Shown here: one piece after another, positions 1 through 5,565 of the stretch | Layout of the letters: every line of letters starts with the position of its first letter | How positions within the stretch are numbered: the stretch's first letter is position 1 | From: Actinomycetes bacterium | GTDB taxonomy: Bacteria; Actinomycetota; Acidimicrobiia; Acidimicrobiales; RAAP-2 | Direction of reading: 5' to 3' | NCBI GenBank assembly: GCA_021802025.1 | Contig: JAKABC010000085.1 | Span: forward strand, 1-7,484 | Length of the DNA stretch: 7,484 nucleotides | The notes under the pieces: generated by a model | Databases searched by the model: none | Told to the model about the DNA's origin: nothing | What the model saw: the letters and a program-made list of their open reading frames with translations, nothing else | Program-made: the position numbers and the translations under genes

Positions 1-1
1 T

Positions 2-718
2 CTCCTCTACCTCGCCCGGCCCCTCCAGCGCGGCGACGACGTCGCGGCCCTCCAGGTGGCCCTGGCCCAGCTCGGCTTCAACCCCGGACGCATCGACGGC
101 GTCTTCGGTCCCCTGGCCCACGAGGCGCTCTCGGAGTTCCAGCGCAACTGCGGGCTCGAGCCCACCGGGGTGCTCACCGTCGCCACGTACCACGAGCTGG
201 TGCGGCTGCGCTCGCCCGGGCCGGCCCGCAGCCTGGTCACCGAGGCCTGGGCCCGGGCCGGCCTCGACGTCCCCCACCAGGTGTCGGTCCTGGTCTGCGG
301 GACCGGGCCGCTCGCCGAGGCCCTCGCCGACTCCTGGGCCGGCACCACGGGCGTGCACGCGCGCCTCGGGGTGCGCGCCGAGGCGGCCGTCGAGGTGGCC
401 AACGACCTCGACGTGGCCCTCGTGCTCTCGATCGAGCCCGCGCCTCAGGTGGCGGGCGTGCGCCTGCACTACTGGGCCGGACCCACCGCCCACAGCCGGG
501 CCGGCGAAGCGGCGGCGTCCTCCCTGGCGAGCGCCCTGTCGACCATCGAGGGGGGCCCGAGGATCGAGGTGACCGGGCTCGCGCTGGCCATCCTGACCGG
601 AACCCGCATGACGGCGCTGCACGTCGAGCACGGCGACCTCGAGCCCGACGTCGTTCACCGGGTCGTCACGGCGCTGCGCGCGGCGGCCACCCACCTTTTC
701 CACAGTGAGCTCGCCTAA
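2..718 (+). CDS. cwlM: CwlM-like peptidoglycan-binding / degenerate amidase-3 protein (5' end outside window)
   Basis: The reading frame is open from base 2 to a TAA at 716-718, so 238 C-terminal residues are visible and the true start lies upstream. Visible residues 8-70 form a PG_binding_1 repeat with the GDDV..LQ, LGF..G.iDG.FG and FQR..GL elements; this resembles the second repeat of mycobacterial CwlM. Residues about 93-235 follow the amidase-3 fold (AN..DVALVLSIE near 133-145, then LHYW, then a late TALHVE), but the DPGHGG zinc motif is replaced by LVCGTGP and the usual SIH histidine by Glu145. The protein is therefore probably catalytically dead. In mycobacteria, CwlM is a cytoplasmic regulator of MurA, the first enzyme of peptidoglycan precursor synthesis, controlled by the kinase PknB; I infer a related regulatory role. 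No signal peptide can be judged because the N-terminus is missing. The gene converges on parB, as in Mycobacterium. Confidence 0.75.
   Translation, partial: LLYLARPLQRGDDVAALQVALAQLGFNPGRIDGVFGPLAHEALSEFQRNCGLEPTGVLTVATYHELVRLRSPGPARSLVTEAWARAGLDVPHQVSVLVCGTGPLAEALADSWAGTTGVHARLGVRAEAAVEVANDLDVALVLSIEPAPQVAGVRLHYWAGPTAHSRAGEAAASSLASALSTIEGGPRIEVTGLALAILTGTRMTALHVEHGDLEPDVVHRVVTALRAAATHLFHSELA
696..704 (+). promoter_or_regulatory. DnaA-box match TTTTCCACA
   Basis: TTTTCCACA fits the relaxed DnaA-box consensus TTWTNCACA at all nine positions. It lies within the last codons of the cwlM-like gene. Three weaker matches follow in the gap at 780-812. A single 9-mer can occur by chance, so DnaA binding is an inference. 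Confidence 0.4.
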
Positions 719-779
719 CGGGGTCCCCCAGCGGTCCCCTAGCCCTTAAATGGCCCCGATTCCGGGAAAATACAGTCGA

Positions 780-812
780 TAACCCACAACTTCATCCACA
801 AGTTGGGGAAAA
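780..812. promoter_or_regulatory. DnaA-box-like trio in the cwlM-parB gap
   Basis: Three 9-mers resemble DnaA boxes and begin exactly 12 bp apart. TAACCCACA at 780-788 matches TTWTNCACA at 7 of 9 positions, TCATCCACA at 792-800 at 8 of 9, and TGGGGAAAA at 804-812 (minus-strand TTTTCCCCA) at 8 of 9. They sit in the convergent gap 719-845, which is visibly richer in A and T than the flanking genes. No match in this trio is perfect, so function is uncertain. Confidence 0.35.
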
Positions 813-825
813 CCTCAACGTGAGG
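809..825 (-). terminator. Weak candidate terminator after parB
   Basis: Read on the minus strand, 20 bases past the parB stop, CCTCA-CGT-TGAGG forms a 5-bp stem with a 3-base loop followed by TTTT. The stem is short, so this is a weak intrinsic-terminator candidate. It overlaps the last DnaA-box-like 9-mer. Confidence 0.3.
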
Positions 826-845
826 GTTAGGTTGAGGGTTGAAGA

Positions 846-1772
846 TCACCGGGGCTTCGAGATGGCGATGTAGAGCCGCTCCAGGTCGTCGAGGTCGGCG
901 AAGTCGATGATTATCCGGCCGTTTCGGCCCTTGAGGTCGACGTGGACCCGGGTGTCGAGGTAGTTCTCAAGCAGGTGCTCAAGCTCGGCCACGCTCGCGT
1001 CGGGCACCGGGCGCAGACGGGGCGAACCCTCGTGCTCGCGCGCGGTCCCCGTGGGCGCGAGGGGGCGCGGCTCCAAAAAGAGCTTGACCGCCTCCTCGGT
1101 CGCCCGCACCGACAGCTCGTTCTTTATGACCCGCGCGACCAGGGTCGCCTGGGCGTTGGGGTCGCTCACCCCGAGCAGGGCGCGCGCGTGACCGGCCGTG
1201 ATCTGGGAGTTCGCCAGCGCGCTCTGGGCCGCCTCGCCCAACTGGAGCAGTCGTAACGTGTTCGTAACATACGCGCGACTCTTGCCCACGCGCTGGGCCA
1301 CCTGGTCGTGGGTGAGGCTGAACTCGTCGACCAGCTGCTGGTACGCCGCCGCCTCCTCCAGGGGATGGAGGTCCACCCGGTGGAGGTTCTCGACGACCGC
1401 CTGTTCTAGCGAGAGCCGGTCGTTGACGTCGTCTTGGAGGAGGACCGGCACCACCTCGAGCTGGGCCAGGGCCGCCGCGCGCCAGCGCCGCTCCCCCGCT
1501 ATGAGCTCGTAGTGACCGTCCTCGCCCTCGACGGGGCGAACGATGATCGGCTGGAGCACGCCGAGCTCGGCGATCGAAGCGGCGAGCGTCGCCAGGCTGT
1601 CGTCGTCGAAGGCCTTGCGCGGTTGGAACGGGTTCGGGCGGATGGAGCCGACCGGGACCATGCGCAGCGGGCCCGCGACGTCCTCCACCCTCGGCGTCTC
1701 CCCCGTCTCCTCCGAGGGTCCCTCGGGGATCAGAGCGCCTAGTCCCTTGCCGAGTCCGGGTTTCCTAGCCAT
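846..1772 (-). CDS. parB: Chromosome-partitioning protein ParB (parS-binding CTPase)
   Basis: This is a 308-residue ParB/Spo0J protein that binds parS near the origin, spreads as a CTP-gated DNA clamp and stimulates ParA. The N-terminal GLGKGLGALIP (6-16) is the ParA-contacting peptide. PNPFQPR (46-52) and the CTP-binding GERRWRAA (93-100) form ParB box I, and ENLHRVDLHPLEEA (128-141) is box II. A helix-turn-helix covers about 153-178 (LTHDQVAQRVGKSRAYVTN), and residues about 258-308 form the C-terminal dimerisation domain ending in IIIDF..LDDLERLY. Length is normal for the family and all key motifs are present. The ATG at 1770-1772 overlaps the end of parA by 8 bp and has a GAGGAG ribosome-binding site within the parA 3' end, so translation is probably coupled. 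Its parS targets lie just upstream of parA. Confidence 0.97.
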   Translation of the reverse strand: MARKPGLGKGLGALIPEGPSEETGETPRVEDVAGPLRMVPVGSIRPNPFQPRKAFDDDSLATLAASIAELGVLQPIIVRPVEGEDGHYELIAGERRWRAAALAQLEVVPVLLQDDVNDRLSLEQAVVENLHRVDLHPLEEAAAYQQLVDEFSLTHDQVAQRVGKSRAYVTNTLRLLQLGEAAQSALANSQITAGHARALLGVSDPNAQATLVARVIKNELSVRATEEAVKLFLEPRPLAPTGTAREHEGSPRLRPVPDASVAELEHLLENYLDTRVHVDLKGRNGRIIIDFADLDDLERLYIAISKPR

Positions 1773-2538
1773 TCAAGATCTCCTCTGCTAGCTGGCGGTA
1801 CGCCTTGGCCCCCTTGGACGAGGGGTCGAAGACGGTGATGGGCTGACCGAACGACGGGGCCTCAGCCAGGCGAACGGTGCGCGGTATCACCGTCTGGCAC
1901 AGCTCCTCTTCGAAGTAGCGGCGCACCTCGCGCGCGACGTCGCCCGAGAGGGTGTTGCGCGAGTCGTACATCGTCAGGACCACCTTGGAGATCCTGAGGG
2001 TGGGATTGAGGTTGTCGCGCACCAGGTTCACGATCCTCTGGAGCTGGGTGAGCCCCTCGAGGGCGTAGAACTCCGTCTGGACCGGCACGATGATGTCGGT
2101 GGCGGCCGCGAAGGCGTTGATCGTGATGAGCCCGAGCGAGGGCGGGCAGTCGATGAAGATGAAGTCGAAATCACCCTCCACGGACCCGAGGGCTCGCTTC
2201 AGGCGCATCTCCCGGGAGATTATCGACGAGAGCTCCTGCTCCACGCCGGCCAGGTCGAGCGTGGCGGGCGCCACGAAGAGGTTGTTGTAGCCGGTCGGCT
2301 CGACGATGTCGACCATGGGGACGTCGTTCAACAAGACGTCGTACACCGAACGCTCGAAGCGCCGCCCGTCCACCCCGAGGCCCGTGGTGGCGTTGCCCTG
2401 GGGGTCGAGATCCACGACCAGGACCCGCTTACCCTTCTCGGCCAGCGCGGCGCCGAGGGAGATGGTCGTGGTCGTCTTGCCTACCCCACCCTTCTGGTTG
2501 GCGACGGCGTAGATCCTCATCGTGGTGGCGTCAGCCAT
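1765..2538 (-). CDS. parA: Chromosome-partitioning ATPase ParA (Soj family)
   Basis: This ParA/MinD-type ATPase of 257 residues drives origin segregation with ParB by nucleotide-dependent binding to nucleoid DNA. It has the deviant Walker A KGGVGKT (16-22) with signature Lys16, the A' motif VVDLDPQGN (41-49), and Walker B FIFIDCPPS (127-135). A typical C-terminal block reads LTMYDSRN....VAREVRRYF, then PRTVRLAEAPSFGQPI. I chose the ATG at 2538 because minus-strand AAGAGG lies just upstream (short spacing of 3) and because the likely promoter would place the RNA start near 2582. A GTG at 2571 would add 11 residues but has no ribosome-binding site, and the ATG at 2520 also lacks one. There is no long N-terminal extension. 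The parB start overlaps its end. Confidence 0.96.
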   Translation of the reverse strand: MADATTMRIYAVANQKGGVGKTTTTISLGAALAEKGKRVLVVDLDPQGNATTGLGVDGRRFERSVYDVLLNDVPMVDIVEPTGYNNLFVAPATLDLAGVEQELSSIISREMRLKRALGSVEGDFDFIFIDCPPSLGLITINAFAAATDIIVPVQTEFYALEGLTQLQRIVNLVRDNLNPTLRISKVVLTMYDSRNTLSGDVAREVRRYFEEELCQTVIPRTVRLAEAPSFGQPITVFDPSSKGAKAYRQLAEEILNG

Positions 2539-2588
2539 GAGCCTCTTCCCAGGGGTGAGATGAACCGACACAGCGTCGAGACAGAGCC

Positions 2589-2617
2589 ATTCAACTCCCT
2601 TTTACGGACATCGTCAA
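2589..2617 (-). promoter_or_regulatory. Candidate parAB promoter
   Basis: On the minus strand TTGACG (2612-2617; 5 of 6 to the -35 consensus) is followed after exactly 17 bp by TTGAAT (2589-2594; 4 of 6 to the -10 consensus). Transcription would begin near 2582, giving a leader of about 44 bases to the parA ATG at 2538. The -35 element starts only 7 bp from the first parS site, so bound or spreading ParB could repress it. Confidence 0.55.
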
Positions 2618-2624
2618 GTACCCA

Positions 2625-2640
2625 TGTTTCACGTGAAACA
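2625..2640. promoter_or_regulatory. parS site 1
   Basis: TGTTTCACGTGAAACA is a perfect 16-bp palindrome and an exact match to the bacterial chromosomal parS consensus bound by ParB. It lies next to the -35 element of the candidate parA promoter. Confidence 0.96.
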
Positions 2641-2663
2641 TCTCGAGCGCGTCGATGCGACGA

Positions 2664-2679
2664 TGTTTCACGTGAAACA
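2664..2679. promoter_or_regulatory. parS site 2
   Basis: This is an identical perfect 16-bp parS palindrome whose start is 39 bp from the start of site 1. It is in the gap between parA and rsmG. Confidence 0.96.
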
Positions 2680-2754
2680 AATTCCGACCCGAACCCGGTA
2701 TTTCGTTGGGTTTGGTGAGCGCGTCCTCACCTCGAACGCCACGCGGCGGGGGAG

Positions 2755-2770
2755 TGTTTCACGTGAAACA
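2755..2770. promoter_or_regulatory. parS site 3
   Basis: This is the third identical 16-bp parS palindrome, 91 bp from site 2. On the minus strand it begins at the base directly after the rsmG TGA stop (2771-2773), so the gene and the partition site abut with no spacer. Confidence 0.96.
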
Positions 2771-3394
2771 TCACCAGAGCGGTCGCCGTCCCGGCACGCC
2801 CGAGGCACGCGGGAAGGCCGCCTCGGTCTCGTCGACCTTCTCGAGGACGCGATACGAGAACCCTCCCGCGCGGTGGCTAGACCCGCGCAGGCCCAGGCGG
2901 GACAGTCCCTCGTCCGGCCAACGCCCCGGATCGCCCCCGCCGGGGGGATCGGAGACGATGGCCAGGCCGCCCACGCTCAAGAACCGCACTGCGCACTCCG
3001 CGGTCACCGCCGGAGGAGCGAAGGACCTGGCTGTCACCAGGTCAAACGTGCCATCCAGGGAGGTGTCGCGGGCCGCGTCCTCGGCCCGGGCGACCACGAC
3101 GGAGAGGCCGGAGGGCACCCCCGGCCACGCGATCACCTCGCGCAGGAACGACCCACGCCGCTCCATCGAGTCGAGCAGGACCGTGTCGGCGCGCCAGTGC
3201 TCGGCGAGGACCAGACCGGGGAGGCCGCCGCCGGTGCCCAGGTCGAGCGTCCGTCGTGGGGGCGCAGCCCGAAGAGACGCCCAGACCAGGTAAAACCCAC
3301 GAGCGTGGGCGATCTGACCCTCCAGGTCCTGGGGACTTAAAAAGCCCCGCGCCCTCGATTCCTCGAGGGCGCGGGGCAGCCATTCGCTCGACAC
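2771..3394 (-). CDS. rsmG: 16S rRNA (guanine-N7) methyltransferase RsmG (GidB)
   Basis: This 207-residue SAM-dependent methyltransferase is predicted to make m7G at G527 (E. coli numbering) of 16S rRNA; loss of that mark gives low-level streptomycin resistance in several bacteria. Motif I is LDLGTGGGLPG (50-60), followed by LLDS (73-76) with the ribose-binding Asp75, RAE (103-105), FDLVTARSF (117-125) and the typical end FPRASGVPGRRPLW. Only 49 residues precede motif I (about 68 in E. coli), and the usual W-N-K....N-L-T segment is not recognisable, so the N-terminus is short and divergent. The GTG at 3394 is the only ATG/GTG/TTG I find in frame before motif I. It lies 5 bases after the jag stop with no ribosome-binding site, suggesting translational coupling. 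A strong terminator hairpin overlaps codons 6-19. The leucine TTA at codon 19 is part of that structure. Confidence 0.92.
   Translation of the reverse strand: MSSEWLPRALEESRARGFLSPQDLEGQIAHARGFYLVWASLRAAPPRRTLDLGTGGGLPGLVLAEHWRADTVLLDSMERRGSFLREVIAWPGVPSGLSVVVARAEDAARDTSLDGTFDLVTARSFAPPAVTAECAVRFLSVGGLAIVSDPPGGGDPGRWPDEGLSRLGLRGSSHRAGGFSYRVLEKVDETEAAFPRASGVPGRRPLW
3339..3377 (-). terminator. Strong intrinsic terminator/attenuator inside the 5' end of rsmG
   Basis: On the minus strand a perfect 15-bp GC-rich stem (GCCCCGCGCCCTCGA, 3363-3377, paired with 3344-3358) encloses a GGAA loop of the stable GNRA type. The stem is followed immediately by five T (3339-3343). There is no T tract in the plus direction, so it acts on transcripts coming from jag. 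It begins 22 bases past the jag stop codon, a natural operon-end position, yet it falls within rsmG codons 6-19. It could end the rpmH-to-jag transcript or act as an attenuator for rsmG. Confidence 0.88.
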
Positions 3395-3399
3395 GGGGG

Positions 3400-4326
3400 T
3401 TAGGCCGGGGCGATCACCACGAATCGCCGGGGCTCCTCGCCCTCTGAGCGGGTCGTGACGCGCTCGTCGTCCACCAGCGAGTCGTGGACCGCCTTGCGGT
3501 CGGCGGGGGACATCGGCTCGAGGGCCCGCTCCTCACCGGTCTCGGCGACTTCGTCGGCCACCTGGCGCGCGAAGCGCCCGAGGGCCGCCACACGGCGTTC
3601 CCGGTAACGGGCGACGTCGACCAGGATCCGGTCGGTACGCCCCTCGCTCTTCGCCTGGACCACGGTCCGGGTCACCTCCTGGAGGGCTTGGAGCGTCGTC
3701 CCACGCGGTCCCACCAGGATTCCCAGCTCCGTGGGGGGATCGGCGTCAACCGCCAGCTCCACGGTGTCCTCGTCGATCTCTCGGACGCTGACCTCGGCCT
3801 CAATGCCCATCACCCCGAGGAGGCCGACGAGGAACTCCTTCGCCAACGCCCCCTGCTCGGCGAGCGAGATGCTCTCCGCCATGGTGTTCTCCTTCTGCTT
3901 ATCGATCGATTCGGTCTTGGGTGCCCGTGGCGCGCGCTCACGCCTCTCGGGGCGAGGGGCCGCGGGACTGTCACTCAGTTCGGGGCTGGCCGGGGTGTCG
4001 GGTCGGGTGGAGGCCGCTGCGCGGCCCCGACTACGCCGGTTACGACCCTGGCCCTCACCCGAGCCGCGACTCTCCTGATCGGCTCCGTTGGCTGAGGCCC
4101 GGCTCCGGCCACCACCCTCGGCGGGCCGGCGTCCCCTCTTCGGACGGGGCTTGACGGGGCGGACCCGTGCGCGCACGCGGTACTCCCCGCGCAGGCGCCC
4201 GAAGAGGCCGCTGCGCGGCTCTTCCACCACCTCCACCTCGGCGTCGTCACGCGTCACACCGAGGTGCGCGAGGGCCCGCTCGGTGGCCTCGTCAACGGTC
4301 TTACCCGTGGTCTCTACCCACTCCAT
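3400..4326 (-). CDS. jag: Jag/KhpB (EloR) RNA-binding protein with Jag_N, KH and R3H domains
   Basis: This 308-residue RNA-binding protein belongs to the family that partners KhpA in Gram-positive bacteria and affects cell elongation and division. Residues 1-55 form a Jag_N domain (TGKTVDEAxxxAL, then GLFG at 40-43). Residues about 56-148 are a polar, Arg/Gly/Ser/Pro-rich, probably disordered linker. A KH domain with GPRG (206-209) occupies about 155-237, and an R3H domain with Arg277-x3-His281 in SPADRKAVH occupies about 240-306. The start ATG lies 3 bases after the yidC stop, with AAGGA about 11 bases upstream. Residue 149 is a Met preceded by a much better ribosome-binding site, which would give a 160-residue KH-R3H protein; from memory, mycobacterial homologues are short and lack Jag_N. 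The full-length product is still plausible because the Jag_N domain is well conserved. Confidence 0.93.
   Translation of the reverse strand: MEWVETTGKTVDEATERALAHLGVTRDDAEVEVVEEPRSGLFGRLRGEYRVRARVRPVKPRPKRGRRPAEGGGRSRASANGADQESRGSGEGQGRNRRSRGRAAASTRPDTPASPELSDSPAAPRPERRERAPRAPKTESIDKQKENTMAESISLAEQGALAKEFLVGLLGVMGIEAEVSVREIDEDTVELAVDADPPTELGILVGPRGTTLQALQEVTRTVVQAKSEGRTDRILVDVARYRERRVAALGRFARQVADEVAETGEERALEPMSPADRKAVHDSLVDDERVTTRSEGEEPRRFVVIAPA
3880..3896 (-). promoter_or_regulatory. Internal ribosome-binding site and ATG within jag
   Basis: On the minus strand AGAAGGAG (3889-3896) is followed by a 6-base spacer and ATG (3880-3882, codon 149 of jag). This is the strongest Shine-Dalgarno match in the minus-strand gene array. 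It sits exactly at the boundary between the disordered linker and the KH domain, so initiation here would make a protein with only the KH and R3H domains. Confidence 0.6.
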
Positions 4327-4329
4327 CGG

Positions 4330-5325
4330 CTATCGGGTCCTTCTCTTGCGCTTGTCCCGCGACCGGGGATGACTCTGAGGTCGAGGGTTAGGCTTCGGGG
4401 CTTTCGTGCTCCCACCGCGGGTGGGGGGTTGCTTGGTCGTCGTGGTGGCGGGCTTCGCGGCCGGCTTCTCCTCGGCCGAGCCCGGGATCTCCACCGGTCC
4501 CTTCGCCTGGGTGAGGCCGTGGCGTCGGGGGTCGGACACCCCGGTGCGGAACATGATGTCCTGAGTGATGATCCGGATGATCGTCGAGACGATCATGTAG
4601 AGAACGACGGCGGCCGGGATGACGAGGTAGATGTAAGCGAAGACGATCGGCAAGAAGCGCTGCATCATCTGGGTCTGGCTGGGCATCTGCTGGCCGGCCG
4701 CGAGGGCGCGCTTGTTGATCTGGGCCATCTGGAAGTACTGGAGCAGCACGGCGGCGATGACGAAGCCGAAGAAGGGGAGCGCCCCCACCCACGACCCGTG
4801 CGCGCTGATCGGGAAGGGTCGAAGGCTCAGGTCGAGCCCGAGGGAGTTGATGTGGCCGCCCGAGTGGATGAGGTTGGCGTACATCTTCGAGCCGTGGGGG
4901 ATGTAGCGGGGCTCCGAGACCAGGCGCCCGGCCTTGTTGGGCACCGTATTCGCGAGGCCCTTGATCACCTGGTAGAGGACGATGAGGAAGGGTGTCTGCA
5001 GCAGCATCGGCAGGCAGCCGCCCAGTGGGTTGATCCCCTCCTCGCGGTAGAGGCGCATCAGCTCCTCGTTGAGGACCTGTCGATTCTCGGGTCCGCGGTA
5101 CTTCTGCTGCAATTTCTTAATCTCAGGCTGAATTTTTTGCATCGCCATCATCGAGCGCGTGCTCTTGACGGTGAGCGGGGTCAGCACGCCCATGATGATG
5201 ATCGTGAGTAGGACGATCGCCGCGGCGTAGTTGGGCACGATCCCGTACAGGAAGGCCAGGAGCCAGGCGATGGCGCTGAAGATCGGCGAGAAGACCTGGC
5301 CGAAGAAGTGGGTGATGGAGCTCAT
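4330..5325 (-). CDS. yidC: YidC/Oxa1-family membrane protein insertase
   Basis: This is a 331-residue inner-membrane insertase that places membrane proteins alone or with SecYEG. It lacks the large periplasmic domain of proteobacterial YidC. Predicted membrane spans are about 13-30, 34-50, 101-121, 181-198 and 224-255. The family signatures PLTVKSTRSM (50-59), QPEIKKLQQKY (66-76), EGINPLGGCLPMLLQTP (96-112) and RFLPIVFAYIYLVIPAAVVLY (223-243) are clear. The C-terminal 70 residues are a Pro/Thr/Lys/Arg-rich tail ending in KRKRRTR, suited to ribosome contact. At the site of the conserved groove arginine (E. coli Arg366) my hand alignment, anchored on PL and QP, gives Met45. The ATG overlaps the yidD stop as ATGA and has AGGAGA 8 bases upstream. 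Between them, yidD, yidC and jag form a conserved membrane-biogenesis trio. Confidence 0.96.
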   Translation of the reverse strand: MSSITHFFGQVFSPIFSAIAWLLAFLYGIVPNYAAAIVLLTIIIMGVLTPLTVKSTRSMMAMQKIQPEIKKLQQKYRGPENRQVLNEELMRLYREEGINPLGGCLPMLLQTPFLIVLYQVIKGLANTVPNKAGRLVSEPRYIPHGSKMYANLIHSGGHINSLGLDLSLRPFPISAHGSWVGALPFFGFVIAAVLLQYFQMAQINKRALAAGQQMPSQTQMMQRFLPIVFAYIYLVIPAAVVLYMIVSTIIRIITQDIMFRTGVSDPRRHGLTQAKGPVEIPGSAEEKPAAKPATTTTKQPPTRGGSTKAPKPNPRPQSHPRSRDKRKRRTR

Positions 5326-5543
5326 CGGGCGTTTCTCCTGGCCTCAGGGGGTTCGGGGACGAGGTCGATCCCGTGGGGACCGAGGGGACGACAGCGCGCG
5401 AGTCGCCGAAGGGCCAGCCAACTGCCGCGGGCGGCCCCGTGACGGGTGATTGCCTCGACGGCGTAGTTCGAACAGGTGGGGTAGAACCGACAGGCGCTCA
5501 CCCGCCCGGCCCGGGCCCACTGGTAGAGCTGGACCAGGCCCAC
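5322..5543 (-). CDS. yidD: YidD membrane-protein insertion efficiency factor
   Basis: This 73-residue small protein carries the YidD signature CRFYPTCSNYAVEAITRHG (18-36), followed by RLARCRPLGPHGIDLVPEP, close to the canonical RlLRCnPfg.gG.DpVP. YidD proteins lie at the inner face of the membrane by an amphipathic helix and assist YidC-dependent insertion. The hydrophobic N-terminal helix here is short (GLVQLYQWARAG). The GTG at 5543 is the only in-frame start nearby. It lies 22 bases past the rnpA stop without a clear ribosome-binding site, so coupling to rnpA is likely. The stop overlaps the yidC ATG by 4 bp (ATGA). Confidence 0.93.
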   Translation of the reverse strand: MGLVQLYQWARAGRVSACRFYPTCSNYAVEAITRHGAARGSWLALRRLARCRPLGPHGIDLVPEPPEARRNAR

Positions 5544-5565
5544 GAGGGACCGGGTGACCGGGCCC

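Noticed and set aside
785..808. Imperfect hairpin CAACTT/AAGTTG in the cwlM-parB gap as a terminator
   Set aside because: The 6-bp stem has a 7-base loop and no T run in either direction. The DnaA-box-like reading explains the same bases at least as well.
2539..2571. GTG at 2571 as an upstream start for parA
   Set aside because: It has no ribosome-binding site and would lie only about 11 bases from the predicted transcription start. The ATG at 2538 has AAGAGG upstream.
2934..2947. C-run/G-run hairpin within rsmG
   Set aside because: CCCCC-GCC-GGGGG is short, has no T tract on either side and encodes a Pro/Gly stretch. It looks like a by-product of composition.
2624..3340. Plus-strand open frame of 238 codons beginning MFHVKH
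   Set aside because: Its first residues are simply a translation of parS sites 1 and 2, and the rest is antisense to rsmG.
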